A stretch of DNA of 55,979 bases. Source: Armatimonadetes bacterium CG2_30_59_28. Its GTDB lineage: Bacteria; Armatimonadota; Abditibacteriia; CG2-30-59-28. Below are positions 33,400-41,077 of the stretch, one piece after another. The stretch lies in NCBI GenBank assembly GCA_001872605.1, contig MNXM01000228.1, positions 1 through 55,979 of the forward strand, in the 5' to 3' direction. Position 1 is the first letter of the stretch, and the number at the start of each line of letters is the position of its first letter. Made by a program: the position numbers and the translations under genes. The notes under the pieces are model-generated. The model searched no databases. It saw only the letters and a list, made by a program, of their open reading frames with translations, and was not told where the DNA came from.

Positions 33400-34251
33400 T
33401 TGTCCGGCATCGAGACACCGATGTTCCTCGCAAGCGAAGGCCGTCGGATCTTCGCGGTGTGGCATCAACCGGCTGCCGATGCGGGGAAGGTAACCGATAC
33501 CGCTTTCGTTTTCTGCCCTCCATTTGCCGAGGAGGAAAAGTGCTGCCATCGCGCGTTCGTGGACATGGCGCGGAAGTTGTGCAGTCGCGGACACCCCGTG
33601 CTGAGAATCCAGTACCGGGGGTGTGGTGACAGCGAGGGCGATTTCGGCGACTTCTCCTGTGCAGACTGGGAGCAAGATATCAACAACGCTCTTGCCTTCC
33701 TGCGGCGGCAGGGCCGCCCCAGGCTGGGTCTGCTCGGCCTGCGGTTGGGGGCGTCCTTGGCAGGCCGGGTTGCCGAGAGTACGGGCGACGTGCAGAATCT
33801 GATCCTCTGGGAACCCATTGTCAACGGGCGGCAATACATGTCCCTCAACCTTCGCCGCAAGTTGCTCCGAAGGATGCTGACGGATAAGGAAGGTGGAGAG
33901 TCCCCTCCCGCTTCTCAGGCAACCATGACGGACGGACGGACGGGGATCGACTTCGAAGGCTACTGGATCTCCGCCGAGATGCAGACGCAGATCGGGGAGA
34001 TTGATCTCATTGCTGATGCGAAGAGATTCCGCGGCGAGGTTCTGCTGACACAGATTTCTTCTCAAAGCAGCCCCGGCAAGACGATCCGTTCCCTCGAGGA
34101 CAGATACGCGTCGGCTGGCGCGAGCGTTGCGGTCGAGGCAGTGGTGGAGCAGCCCATCTGGAACCTGCTCGACCTGTTCCACCCCACCCAACTGATTGAC
34201 TCGACCATCGACTGGATGCTGGCGCGCAACAGATGCGTGGTGGAGCGATGA
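33400..34251 (+). CDS. exosortase-A-system-type hydrolase 2 homologue
   Basis: The 283-residue alpha/beta-hydrolase-fold protein matches the hydrolase 2 family of PEP-CTERM/exosortase loci: FVFCPPFAEEEKCCHRAFVD, QYRGCGDSEGDFGDFSCADW and LLGLRLGASLAGRVAE. In the nucleophile elbow G-L-R-L-G the expected Ser is Arg, as I recall for this family. ILWEPIVNGRQYMSLNLRRK is also diagnostic. It may bind rather than hydrolyse an acyl or glycan. It begins at TTG 33400, three bases after the ACP stop; ATG 33421 is an alternative. No exosortase gene is in this window. Confidence 0.82.
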   Translation: MSGIETPMFLASEGRRIFAVWHQPAADAGKVTDTAFVFCPPFAEEEKCCHRAFVDMARKLCSRGHPVLRIQYRGCGDSEGDFGDFSCADWEQDINNALAFLRRQGRPRLGLLGLRLGASLAGRVAESTGDVQNLILWEPIVNGRQYMSLNLRRKLLRRMLTDKEGGESPPASQATMTDGRTGIDFEGYWISAEMQTQIGEIDLIADAKRFRGEVLLTQISSQSSPGKTIRSLEDRYASAGASVAVEAVVEQPIWNLLDLFHPTQLIDSTIDWMLARNRCVVER

Positions 34252-35114
34252 GCGTTCAGCAGACCGTCACCTTTAAGTCGGCCGGGAAACAACTGGTGGG
34301 CGTCATCCAGCGTGCGGGGGCGCCGTGCGGCGCCGGGGTCGTGTTTGCACATGGCTGGTCCGGTTACCGTGTTGGGCCGCACGGGATGTTTGTGCATTGC
34401 GCGCGGCGCCTTGCCATCGAAGGGATTCCCTCACTTCGCTTTGACTTCCGCGGCCGCGGGGACAGCGAGGGTGAACTGGAGGACGCCAGCCTCATCACCA
34501 TGGCGGCTGACATGAGTCCTGCCGTAGATTGCCTCATCGAGCGTACGGGCGCCAACCAGGTCTTCCTGGTGGGCATCTGTTCCGGCGCCGAGGTGGCCTT
34601 CGCCGCGGCGACATGCCACTCGGCCATCGCCGGACTGGCGCTCTGGTCTGCGCCCGTCTTCTGGGCTGACGCGGCGGAGGGAGAAGAGATCAACACCGCG
34701 GAAGTTGCCTCGAGAAAGAAGAGGTACTATGCAGCAGAATACCTCCGCAAACTCCTCCGACCTGAAACCTGGAGTAAGCTCTTCAGCGGCCGCATCCAGT
34801 TCGGGATTGTTGCACGAGTTCTCCTGGCACGCAGGAAGTCAACGACCGACATAGATAGCGCGACCACACCGCAGGAATGGAGGCGGAATGTCCTCCGCGA
34901 GTTCGCAGGCTTCGGCGGGAAGGTGCTGGGCGTCTACGGTGCGCATGATCCCACCACGGGACAGGCGCTGCAATGGTATCAATCGCTCTGCACGGATTAC
35001 GCAATCCCATACTCCCACCACCTCGTTCAGGGCGCCAATCACAGTTACTACTCACTGGTGTGGGAGCGAGAGGTCATGGAGAAGACGTTATCCTGGCTGA
35101 AGGAGAACCGATAA
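34248..35114 (+). CDS. exosortase-A-system-type hydrolase 1 homologue
   Basis: The 288-residue alpha/beta-hydrolase is the partner family, hydrolase 1: GVVFAHGWSGYRVGPHGMFV, LRFDFRGRGDSEGELEDASL and the elbow VFLVGICSGAEVAFAA, where the nucleophile position is Cys. VYGAHDPTTGQA and GANHSYYSLVWE hold the candidate acid and His. Its ATG overlaps the previous stop (ATGA). In exosortase loci these two hydrolases and an ACP sit beside glycan genes, the same company as here. Confidence 0.82.
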   Translation: MSVQQTVTFKSAGKQLVGVIQRAGAPCGAGVVFAHGWSGYRVGPHGMFVHCARRLAIEGIPSLRFDFRGRGDSEGELEDASLITMAADMSPAVDCLIERTGANQVFLVGICSGAEVAFAAATCHSAIAGLALWSAPVFWADAAEGEEINTAEVASRKKRYYAAEYLRKLLRPETWSKLFSGRIQFGIVARVLLARRKSTTDIDSATTPQEWRRNVLREFAGFGGKVLGVYGAHDPTTGQALQWYQSLCTDYAIPYSHHLVQGANHSYYSLVWEREVMEKTLSWLKENR

Positions 35115-35118
35115 AACC

Positions 35119-36288
35119 GTGCCCGCTCGGATTCTCTACGTCAACCATGTCTCACAGATGAGCGGGGCCGAGCACAGCCTCCTCGGACTTCTGACGACAC
35201 TGCCGCGGGACCGTTTTGAGCCAATTGTGGCCCTGCCTGATGAGGGTCCGTTGCGTAATCGCGTGGAAGGGTTGGGGATCGAGACTGTCAGCGTTCCCCT
35301 TGGGCGTCTCAAGAGGTCTTTGCAGCCGACGCACATGCTGGATTCCTTGAACAGGATATATCGGTCCAGACAAGCGCTCAAGGCGTTCTGCCAACAGCGA
35401 GACATTTGCCTGATACATTCCAACAGCACACGAGCGCACTTCGCGGGCGGCCACGCCGCCCGGTTGCTCGGCCTTCCCGCAATCTGGCATTGCCGCGACC
35501 TCACGGACATCCCTATTTGCAAGGGGATGTTGGGACGAACAGCCACAAGCATCGTGGCCATCTCCGAGGCCGTCCGGCTTTCCCTCGTCCGACAGGCGTT
35601 TTCGCCAACGAAGATACGCGTGATCCATAACGGAGTCGATGTCGATCGCTTCCAGCCGCGTCCCCCGGACGAGGAGCTTTGCCGGCGATACGCCGTACCG
35701 GAGAACGGCTTTGTCTTTGCCATCATTGGTCAGATAGTGCCCTGGAAGCGGCACGACCTTTTTCTCGCCGCCGCTGCTCGAATAGCTCCGGCCTTCCCGC
35801 AGGCGCGGTTCTGGATCATTGGAGACGACCTGTTCAACGATCACCCCGAATACTGCCGACAACTGAGACGCCGCGCAGATGAGCCAGATTTGAGAGCTCG
35901 CGTTGTTTTCACCGGCTTTATTGAGGCGATTGATCGTGTCCTGTCCTCCGTTCAGGCCGTTGTGGTGCCATCGGACAACGAGCCTTTTGGGCGCGTCGTT
36001 ATCGAGTGCATGGCGGCGGCGAAGCCGGTCATTGCGACGCGCGCGGGAGGGCCGGTCGAGATCATCGAGAACCATCATACCGGTATTCTGATCCCGCCTG
36101 ATAACATCAACGCACTGACCGACGCCATGCAGGAGCTGCTGAAACGATCCCAATGGCGGGACCGCCTCGGACGCGAAGCGCGGGAGCATGTCTGTAACAA
36201 TTTCAGCCTGACAAAAAACACGACGAATACCTGCCAACTCTACGAGGAGCTCCTCCGACCTGACAACGTCAGGAGCACATCACCATGA
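35119..36288 (+). CDS. GT4 family glycosyltransferase
   Basis: The 389-residue GT-B enzyme transfers a sugar from a nucleotide donor. The N-terminal domain begins RILYVNHVSQMSGAEHSLLG (gene start GTG 35119). The C-terminal domain has IRVIHNGVDVDRFQP, FAIIGQIVPWKRHDLFLAAA and the EX7E motif in NEPFGRVVIECMAAAKPVIA. It lies 4 bases after hydrolase 1 and overlaps the next gene by ATGA. Sugar and acceptor are unknown. Confidence 0.92.
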   Translation: MPARILYVNHVSQMSGAEHSLLGLLTTLPRDRFEPIVALPDEGPLRNRVEGLGIETVSVPLGRLKRSLQPTHMLDSLNRIYRSRQALKAFCQQRDICLIHSNSTRAHFAGGHAARLLGLPAIWHCRDLTDIPICKGMLGRTATSIVAISEAVRLSLVRQAFSPTKIRVIHNGVDVDRFQPRPPDEELCRRYAVPENGFVFAIIGQIVPWKRHDLFLAAAARIAPAFPQARFWIIGDDLFNDHPEYCRQLRRRADEPDLRARVVFTGFIEAIDRVLSSVQAVVVPSDNEPFGRVVIECMAAAKPVIATRAGGPVEIIENHHTGILIPPDNINALTDAMQELLKRSQWRDRLGREAREHVCNNFSLTKNTTNTCQLYEELLRPDNVRSTSP

Positions 36289-37439
36289 AGATTGGGATAG
36301 ACGGAACGCTTCTGCATGGCAACTACTCGGGAGTCGAGTACTCCATCCACCACCTGCTGAATGCGCTGGTTGCGGATGACCGCGAGAACAAGTATATCAT
36401 TCACGTTGGCGCCAACTTCCAGCCGGACCCCACGAGCCCGACCAACTTCGAGTGGAAACACACCTCGTTTCCCGCGACCCGCCGATTGAGGAGAATCTTC
36501 TGGCAACAGTGGCAGCTACCACCGCAGCTTCTGCTCGATGGTGTAGACGTCTTTCACGGCCCCGGCTACATCACGCCCGTCCACTGTCCGGTTCCGTCCG
36601 TCGTTACAGTTTACGACGTCATCGCACTTACTCATCCTGAACTTTGCAGCATGGGTAACCGGCTGCACTACCGATGGATGCTCCCCAGAGTGCTGCGACG
36701 CGCCACGCGAGCGATCGTCCCCTCGGAAGCTGTAAGAGACGATGTCCTCCATCTCTTCCCCGAGATCACAGACAGGATTCGAGTTGTTCCGTTGGGCATT
36801 GACGGAGCTTTCTTCGACCAGCCGGACACGGAAACGCTGGGGCGTGTGCGGGCGAAGTACCATCTGCCGGAGCACTTTATACTGTTCCTGGGGAACCTGG
36901 AGAGGAAGAAGAATCTCTCCCTGCTTGTCCAGGCGTTCAGCGAACTGAAAGCCGCGAGCGTAATCCCTCATCGCCTCGTTCTCGCGGGGTGCCTGAAGAC
37001 TGCAACAGAGGACCTGCACAAATCCATTGAGGACACGGCAGCAGGGGCCACCATTCGCCTGCTCGATTACGTCCCGGGCGAAGACCTCCCGTCACTCTAT
37101 CAACTGGCGGACGTGTTTGTGCTCCCTTCTCTCGTGGAGGGATTCGGGCTCCCTGTGCTGGAGTCAATGGCTCTCGGAACACCGGTAGTTGCCTCCAATC
37201 GAGGCGCGCTTCCGGAAATCGTCGCCGACGCCGGTCTGCTGTGCGATCCGGAGGACAGAGTATCTCTCACCGATGCACTCCTGCGCCTCATCACCGACGA
37301 GGGTCTTCGGGACCGCCTCATCGAGGCAGGCAGAATTCGCGCCCGGCAGTTCACATGGAAGACCGCGGCAAGACGGGTGATGGCGATTTATCGGGAAGCC
37401 TTTGACGCCGGGGCCAGCAACGACAAGGGGCGCCTCTAA
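36285..37439 (+). CDS. GT4 family glycosyltransferase
   Basis: The 384-residue GT-B enzyme starts KIGIDGTLLHGNYSGVEYSI. The C-terminal domain carries FILFLGNLERKKNLSLLVQA and the donor-site LPSLVEGFGLPVLESMALGT (E-x7-E). Mannosyltransferases often have the wording FHGPGYITP and AIVPSEAVRDDVLHLFP, but I cannot fix the sugar. It is the second of three consecutive GT4 genes. Confidence 0.92.
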   Translation: MKIGIDGTLLHGNYSGVEYSIHHLLNALVADDRENKYIIHVGANFQPDPTSPTNFEWKHTSFPATRRLRRIFWQQWQLPPQLLLDGVDVFHGPGYITPVHCPVPSVVTVYDVIALTHPELCSMGNRLHYRWMLPRVLRRATRAIVPSEAVRDDVLHLFPEITDRIRVVPLGIDGAFFDQPDTETLGRVRAKYHLPEHFILFLGNLERKKNLSLLVQAFSELKAASVIPHRLVLAGCLKTATEDLHKSIEDTAAGATIRLLDYVPGEDLPSLYQLADVFVLPSLVEGFGLPVLESMALGTPVVASNRGALPEIVADAGLLCDPEDRVSLTDALLRLITDEGLRDRLIEAGRIRARQFTWKTAARRVMAIYREAFDAGASNDKGRL

Positions 37440-37440
37440 C

Positions 37441-38640
37441 GTGAGTGGCAAAACCATCGGCTACATCCTCGGTCAATTCCCATCGCTCACGGAGACCTTT
37501 ATCCTGCGGGAGATACGGGAACTGGCGCGACAGGGCGTGGCGCTCCGGATATTCTCACTGAGGAAACCCGCGAGTCGGTTCGCATCACTGCCTCCCGCGT
37601 TACAGGACGTTGAGGTGCACTATGCCCCAACGAAGTTTGCGGGGAGATTCTGGGTCGCAGCCGCGCACAGAGCGCTCCTTGCCGGACGCGGCAGTCCCAC
37701 CGTAGCCGCGGCATCGCAGGCGTGGCTGCCCCTGTTGAGAGCCCATCCGGAGATATGTCACCTTCACGCCCACTTCGCGAATGAACCGTCCCTCACCTCG
37801 ATGGCGTTGAGTCGGGCGACCGGGTTGCCATTCAGCTTTTCGGCCCATGCGTGGGATATCTACTGCTCCGACGCCCCGTTGCGTCAACTCATCCAGGAAG
37901 CCTCGTTCGTTACGACGTGCACGCAGATGAACGTCGATCATCTCCGTTTGGTCTGCCGTCAAAACGACGTCAACAGGATTAACCTTGTCCGGCACGGGTT
38001 GGACCTCAGTGACTTCCCGCGTCCGGTAACGTATCGCTCCGGACAACGGCGCGATCCACAGAGTCCCTTCCGTTGTGTGGCCATCGGGAGGCTCATCGAC
38101 AAGAAGGGATTCGGCACACTGATCACGGCAATGGCGTCGTTGAGGGAAATGTCTCTGCACGTCGAGTGCGCCATCATCGGCGAAGGATCGCAGAGGATGC
38201 TTCTCGAAGAACTCGTGGTCGCCGCGGGTGTCCAAGATTGCGTGCACTTCCGCGGCGCGCTGTTACACTCTGACGCTATTGATCAACTTCGGCAGGCCGA
38301 TGCGCTCATTGTGCCGTCGGTGGTCACACCGGAGGGCGACCGCGACGGGTTGCCGAACGTGATATTGGAGGCCGCCGCTCTCGGCATCCCCATCATCGCC
38401 AGCGACCTGCCGGGAATACGCGAGTTCGTGGATCACCGGGACACCGGACTTGTCACTGCGTCGGGAGATGTGGAGTCCCTTGCACAGGCCATTCGGGCAC
38501 TCCTCGAAGAGGATGATACAATGACTGAACAGCTGCGCCACAATGCTCGACGAAAGATCGAAACGGAATACGATATTTCGCAGAACATACGGCCGCTGGT
38601 CGAGCGATTCACCCACAGCATGGAACAGGAAGGTACATGA
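37441..38640 (+). CDS. GT4 family glycosyltransferase, colanic-acid type
   Basis: The 399-residue enzyme begins at GTG 37441, one base after the previous stop: GKTIGYILGQFPSLTETFIL. CHLHAHFANEPSLTSMALSR and LPFSFSAHAWDIYCSDAPL are typical of the WcaL-like branch. The donor site includes VAIGRLIDKKGFGTLITAMA and GDRDGLPNVILEAAALGIPI. It overlaps the flippase gene by ATGA. It probably adds a late sugar to the repeat unit. Confidence 0.92.
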   Translation: MSGKTIGYILGQFPSLTETFILREIRELARQGVALRIFSLRKPASRFASLPPALQDVEVHYAPTKFAGRFWVAAAHRALLAGRGSPTVAAASQAWLPLLRAHPEICHLHAHFANEPSLTSMALSRATGLPFSFSAHAWDIYCSDAPLRQLIQEASFVTTCTQMNVDHLRLVCRQNDVNRINLVRHGLDLSDFPRPVTYRSGQRRDPQSPFRCVAIGRLIDKKGFGTLITAMASLREMSLHVECAIIGEGSQRMLLEELVVAAGVQDCVHFRGALLHSDAIDQLRQADALIVPSVVTPEGDRDGLPNVILEAAALGIPIIASDLPGIREFVDHRDTGLVTASGDVESLAQAIRALLEEDDTMTEQLRHNARRKIETEYDISQNIRPLVERFTHSMEQEGT

Positions 38641-40316
38641 ACGAAGAAAACAGCCCAACCAGCAACCTCACTGGAACAGAAACGACAACAGACACACCGT
38701 CGGGCGCGTCCACCGGGAAGCACATCGCGAAGGCGACCGGCGGGATCATGATCTTTCATGTCCTGCGATTCATGCTGGGATTCATGGAGAAGCCGCTTAT
38801 CGCGCATTACTTCGGGACCACCTCCGTAGCCGACGCGTACACCGTGGCCCGTGACATCGTGAATCGCATCTGGCTTATCTTCGAGAAGGTGGTCAATCCC
38901 TCGTTCCTTCCGTGCTTCATCCAATCGCTGAAAGATGATGGAGAGGAACGCGCTTGGAGCTTCACCAATACTGTGGCCACTATCATGACCGCGCTATTGG
39001 TCGTCACAATCACAGTGGCCTGGTTCATCACTCCTCCCCTTGTTAATTTCTACACCCGCAATCCGCAGCGGGGAGAAATTGAGCTGACCATTCTGTTAAC
39101 CCGGACCATGATCTTTGGTCTGCTCTTCCTTGGGTTGTCCTCCCTCACCTACGTCATTCTGAATGGGTACAAGCGCTTCGCCCTCGCCGCGATGGGGGAT
39201 ACCATCTGGAAAGGATCCATCCTTGCCGCGGTGGTCTTTGGCGTTCCCTATCTCCTCAAGCACTCGCAAGGGCTTGAGTCCGTTGCCGTTGTTGCCCTCG
39301 CGGTCGGTTTCCTCGTGGGAAGTTTCGGGAAGCTTCTCCCCCAGCTTATTGGTCTTTATCACAAGCGTCACCTGTTCCGCTTCTCGGTGTTGTGGGACGA
39401 CCCCACTTTGCGCCGGATGGGACTGCTGATTCCTCCCCTGCTGGCAGGAATCATTGTCTCCGAATTCCGCGGCATGATGATGGTCAAGTTCGCGAATGCG
39501 CCACAAATCGGGGAAGGGGGACGAGCGGCGCTGAACCAGTATTCCCGGCCGCTCATTGACGCTCTCATCTTTATCTTCCCATACGCCATGAGTATCGCAA
39601 TTTTCCCCTATCTCTCCCAATTGCACGTTTCCAAAGAGAAACAAGCGTTCACGGACACCTTTATGGGCGCGTTGAGGGTCTGTGCATTCTTCTTTATTCC
39701 CCTCACCGTGGGATTTATCATGTTCTGCCAGCCCATCATCCGGGCAGTCTTCGAGGGGGGGAAATTTGGCGCGGAATCCCTCGCGCTGACGGTTGGGCCG
39801 TTTGTCTGCTTCAGCGCTGGCATGGTGTTCTTTGCATCTGAAACCATCGTCAACCAAACATGGTACTCCACGGCCAACACCCTGGTGCCGAACACGGTTG
39901 GCATCGTCACCAGCCTCCTTGCGGTACTCTTCGCCTGGTGCGCGGTTGAGACTGGTCATGGACTGGAAGGCATTGCCCTCTCCGAGACGCTGGCGAAATC
40001 GACGAAGGTCATCATCCTGATCTTCCTTCTCCGTGGCTGCATGGCCAATATGCGCCTCCGGAAGCAGGGGCCATTTCTTCTAAAAGTGCTTGTCTCTTCC
40101 GCGGCACTGGCCGCGTTCGGATCATTGGCAATGCACGTGACTGCTCCGATCTGGACTGCAGAATACACTAAACTGATACGCATCGAGCGGCTGGCTGCCG
40201 TTGCAGTAACGTTGGGGGGGGGTCTGTTGGTTCATATCGCGGTGGCGAAGGCGATAAAAATCGAGGAAGCCGAATACGTGATCGAGTTTGTGCGGAAGCG
40301 AATGAAGAGAGGGTAA
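38637..40316 (+). CDS. murJ: MurJ/MviN-type lipid-linked precursor flippase
   Basis: The 559-residue protein has about 14 membrane segments after a polar ~30-residue head. The family is shown by EKPLIAHYFGTTSVADAYTV near the start, FLPCFIQSLKDDGEERAW, and AIFPYLSQLHVSKEKQAFTD with the later RAVFEGGKFGAESLA. MurJ flips lipid II; in glycan clusters relatives flip lipid-linked oligosaccharides in place of Wzx. As the last gene of the run it likely moves the finished product across the membrane. It could also be the cell's peptidoglycan flippase, since no other copy is visible here. Confidence 0.9.
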   Translation: MNEENSPTSNLTGTETTTDTPSGASTGKHIAKATGGIMIFHVLRFMLGFMEKPLIAHYFGTTSVADAYTVARDIVNRIWLIFEKVVNPSFLPCFIQSLKDDGEERAWSFTNTVATIMTALLVVTITVAWFITPPLVNFYTRNPQRGEIELTILLTRTMIFGLLFLGLSSLTYVILNGYKRFALAAMGDTIWKGSILAAVVFGVPYLLKHSQGLESVAVVALAVGFLVGSFGKLLPQLIGLYHKRHLFRFSVLWDDPTLRRMGLLIPPLLAGIIVSEFRGMMMVKFANAPQIGEGGRAALNQYSRPLIDALIFIFPYAMSIAIFPYLSQLHVSKEKQAFTDTFMGALRVCAFFFIPLTVGFIMFCQPIIRAVFEGGKFGAESLALTVGPFVCFSAGMVFFASETIVNQTWYSTANTLVPNTVGIVTSLLAVLFAWCAVETGHGLEGIALSETLAKSTKVIILIFLLRGCMANMRLRKQGPFLLKVLVSSAALAAFGSLAMHVTAPIWTAEYTKLIRIERLAAVAVTLGGGLLVHIAVAKAIKIEEAEYVIEFVRKRMKRG

Positions 40317-40377
40317 TCGGGGTAAGTTGGCGGTGGGCTGATTGAGTCGCTGGGCAAGTCGGGACGGGGGGAATGAC

Positions 40378-40992
40378 ATGATTTACACACGATCCGGAGA
40401 TAACGGAGAAACGGGGTTGCGCGGCGGTCCACGTGTGCCCAAAGACAATCTCCGCGTTGAGGCCTGTGGGTCCGTCGATGAACTGAACACTACGCTGGGA
40501 GTATGCCTCAGCTTCCTCGATAGCAACGAACTTACGTCCCTCATTCAGCGCATCCAGCGCGAATTGCTCGTGTTGGGATCCGAGTTGGCGACTCCCCCCA
40601 GCGCGGGGCGCGGGGCCCAGGGGATGAAGCTATCGATTCGATCCACGCAAGTGGACGATGTCGAGAAGCAGATAGACCGGTTTGAGGCAGACCTCAATCC
40701 CCTGAAGGAGTTCATCGTTCCCGGGGGATCTCCGGCAGCCGCGCATCTCCATCACGCCCGCGCGGTCTGTCGACGCGCAGAGCGAAGAACTGTTGCTTTG
40801 AATCGATCTGACCCCGTCAGCCTGAACACCCTCAAATACCTCAACCGCCTCTCCGATCTCCTCTTTGTTCTGGCGCGGTGGACAAATAAACAGGCTGGTG
40901 TCGACGACCTGAGATGGGAGAAGGATCGACTCCCTACCGAACACAATCTGTTTGTTGAAACCCCAGCACGGTGGTGGGTACCCCCGCTATGA
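40378..40992 (+). CDS. ATP:cob(I)alamin adenosyltransferase, PduO type
   Basis: The 204-residue enzyme makes adenosylcobalamin. The ATP site is IYTRSGDNGETGLRGG, followed by NLRVEACGSVDELNTTLGVC and AVCRRAERRTVALNRSD; SLNTLKYLNRLSDLLFVLAR is the typical C-terminal helix. ATG 40378 is preceded by GGGGGGAA. It lies 61 bases after the flippase gene and may be transcribed with it, but its chemistry is unrelated. Confidence 0.93.
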   Translation: MIYTRSGDNGETGLRGGPRVPKDNLRVEACGSVDELNTTLGVCLSFLDSNELTSLIQRIQRELLVLGSELATPPSAGRGAQGMKLSIRSTQVDDVEKQIDRFEADLNPLKEFIVPGGSPAAAHLHHARAVCRRAERRTVALNRSDPVSLNTLKYLNRLSDLLFVLARWTNKQAGVDDLRWEKDRLPTEHNLFVETPARWWVPPL

Positions 40993-41047
40993 GTTCGGGA
41001 GCATCTCAAAGTGGGGTCATTCTTATGCTGGAACTTCGGGTCCGGAA

Positions 41048-41077
41048 TGGCGGATTGGAAAAACCGCCCTCCTGTCT
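41048..41077. repeat. TGGCGG-TTG palindrome, copy 1
   Basis: TGGCGGATTGGAAAAACCGC with the following CCTCCTGTCT can form a GGCGG/CCGCC hairpin. It overlaps the stop of the giant gene and matches 53556-53585 at 23 of 30 positions without gaps. It lies between convergent genes and could also serve as their terminator. Confidence 0.6.

Noticed and set aside
32680-34191. A 503-residue minus-strand open frame
   Set aside because: It is opposite the GT2-ACP and hydrolase 2 genes and shows no family signal; GC-rich codons make such shadows common here.
33400-40316. A full exosortase/PEP-CTERM system
   Set aside because: Only the two hydrolases resemble it; I see no exosortase membrane protein or PEP-CTERM tail in the window.
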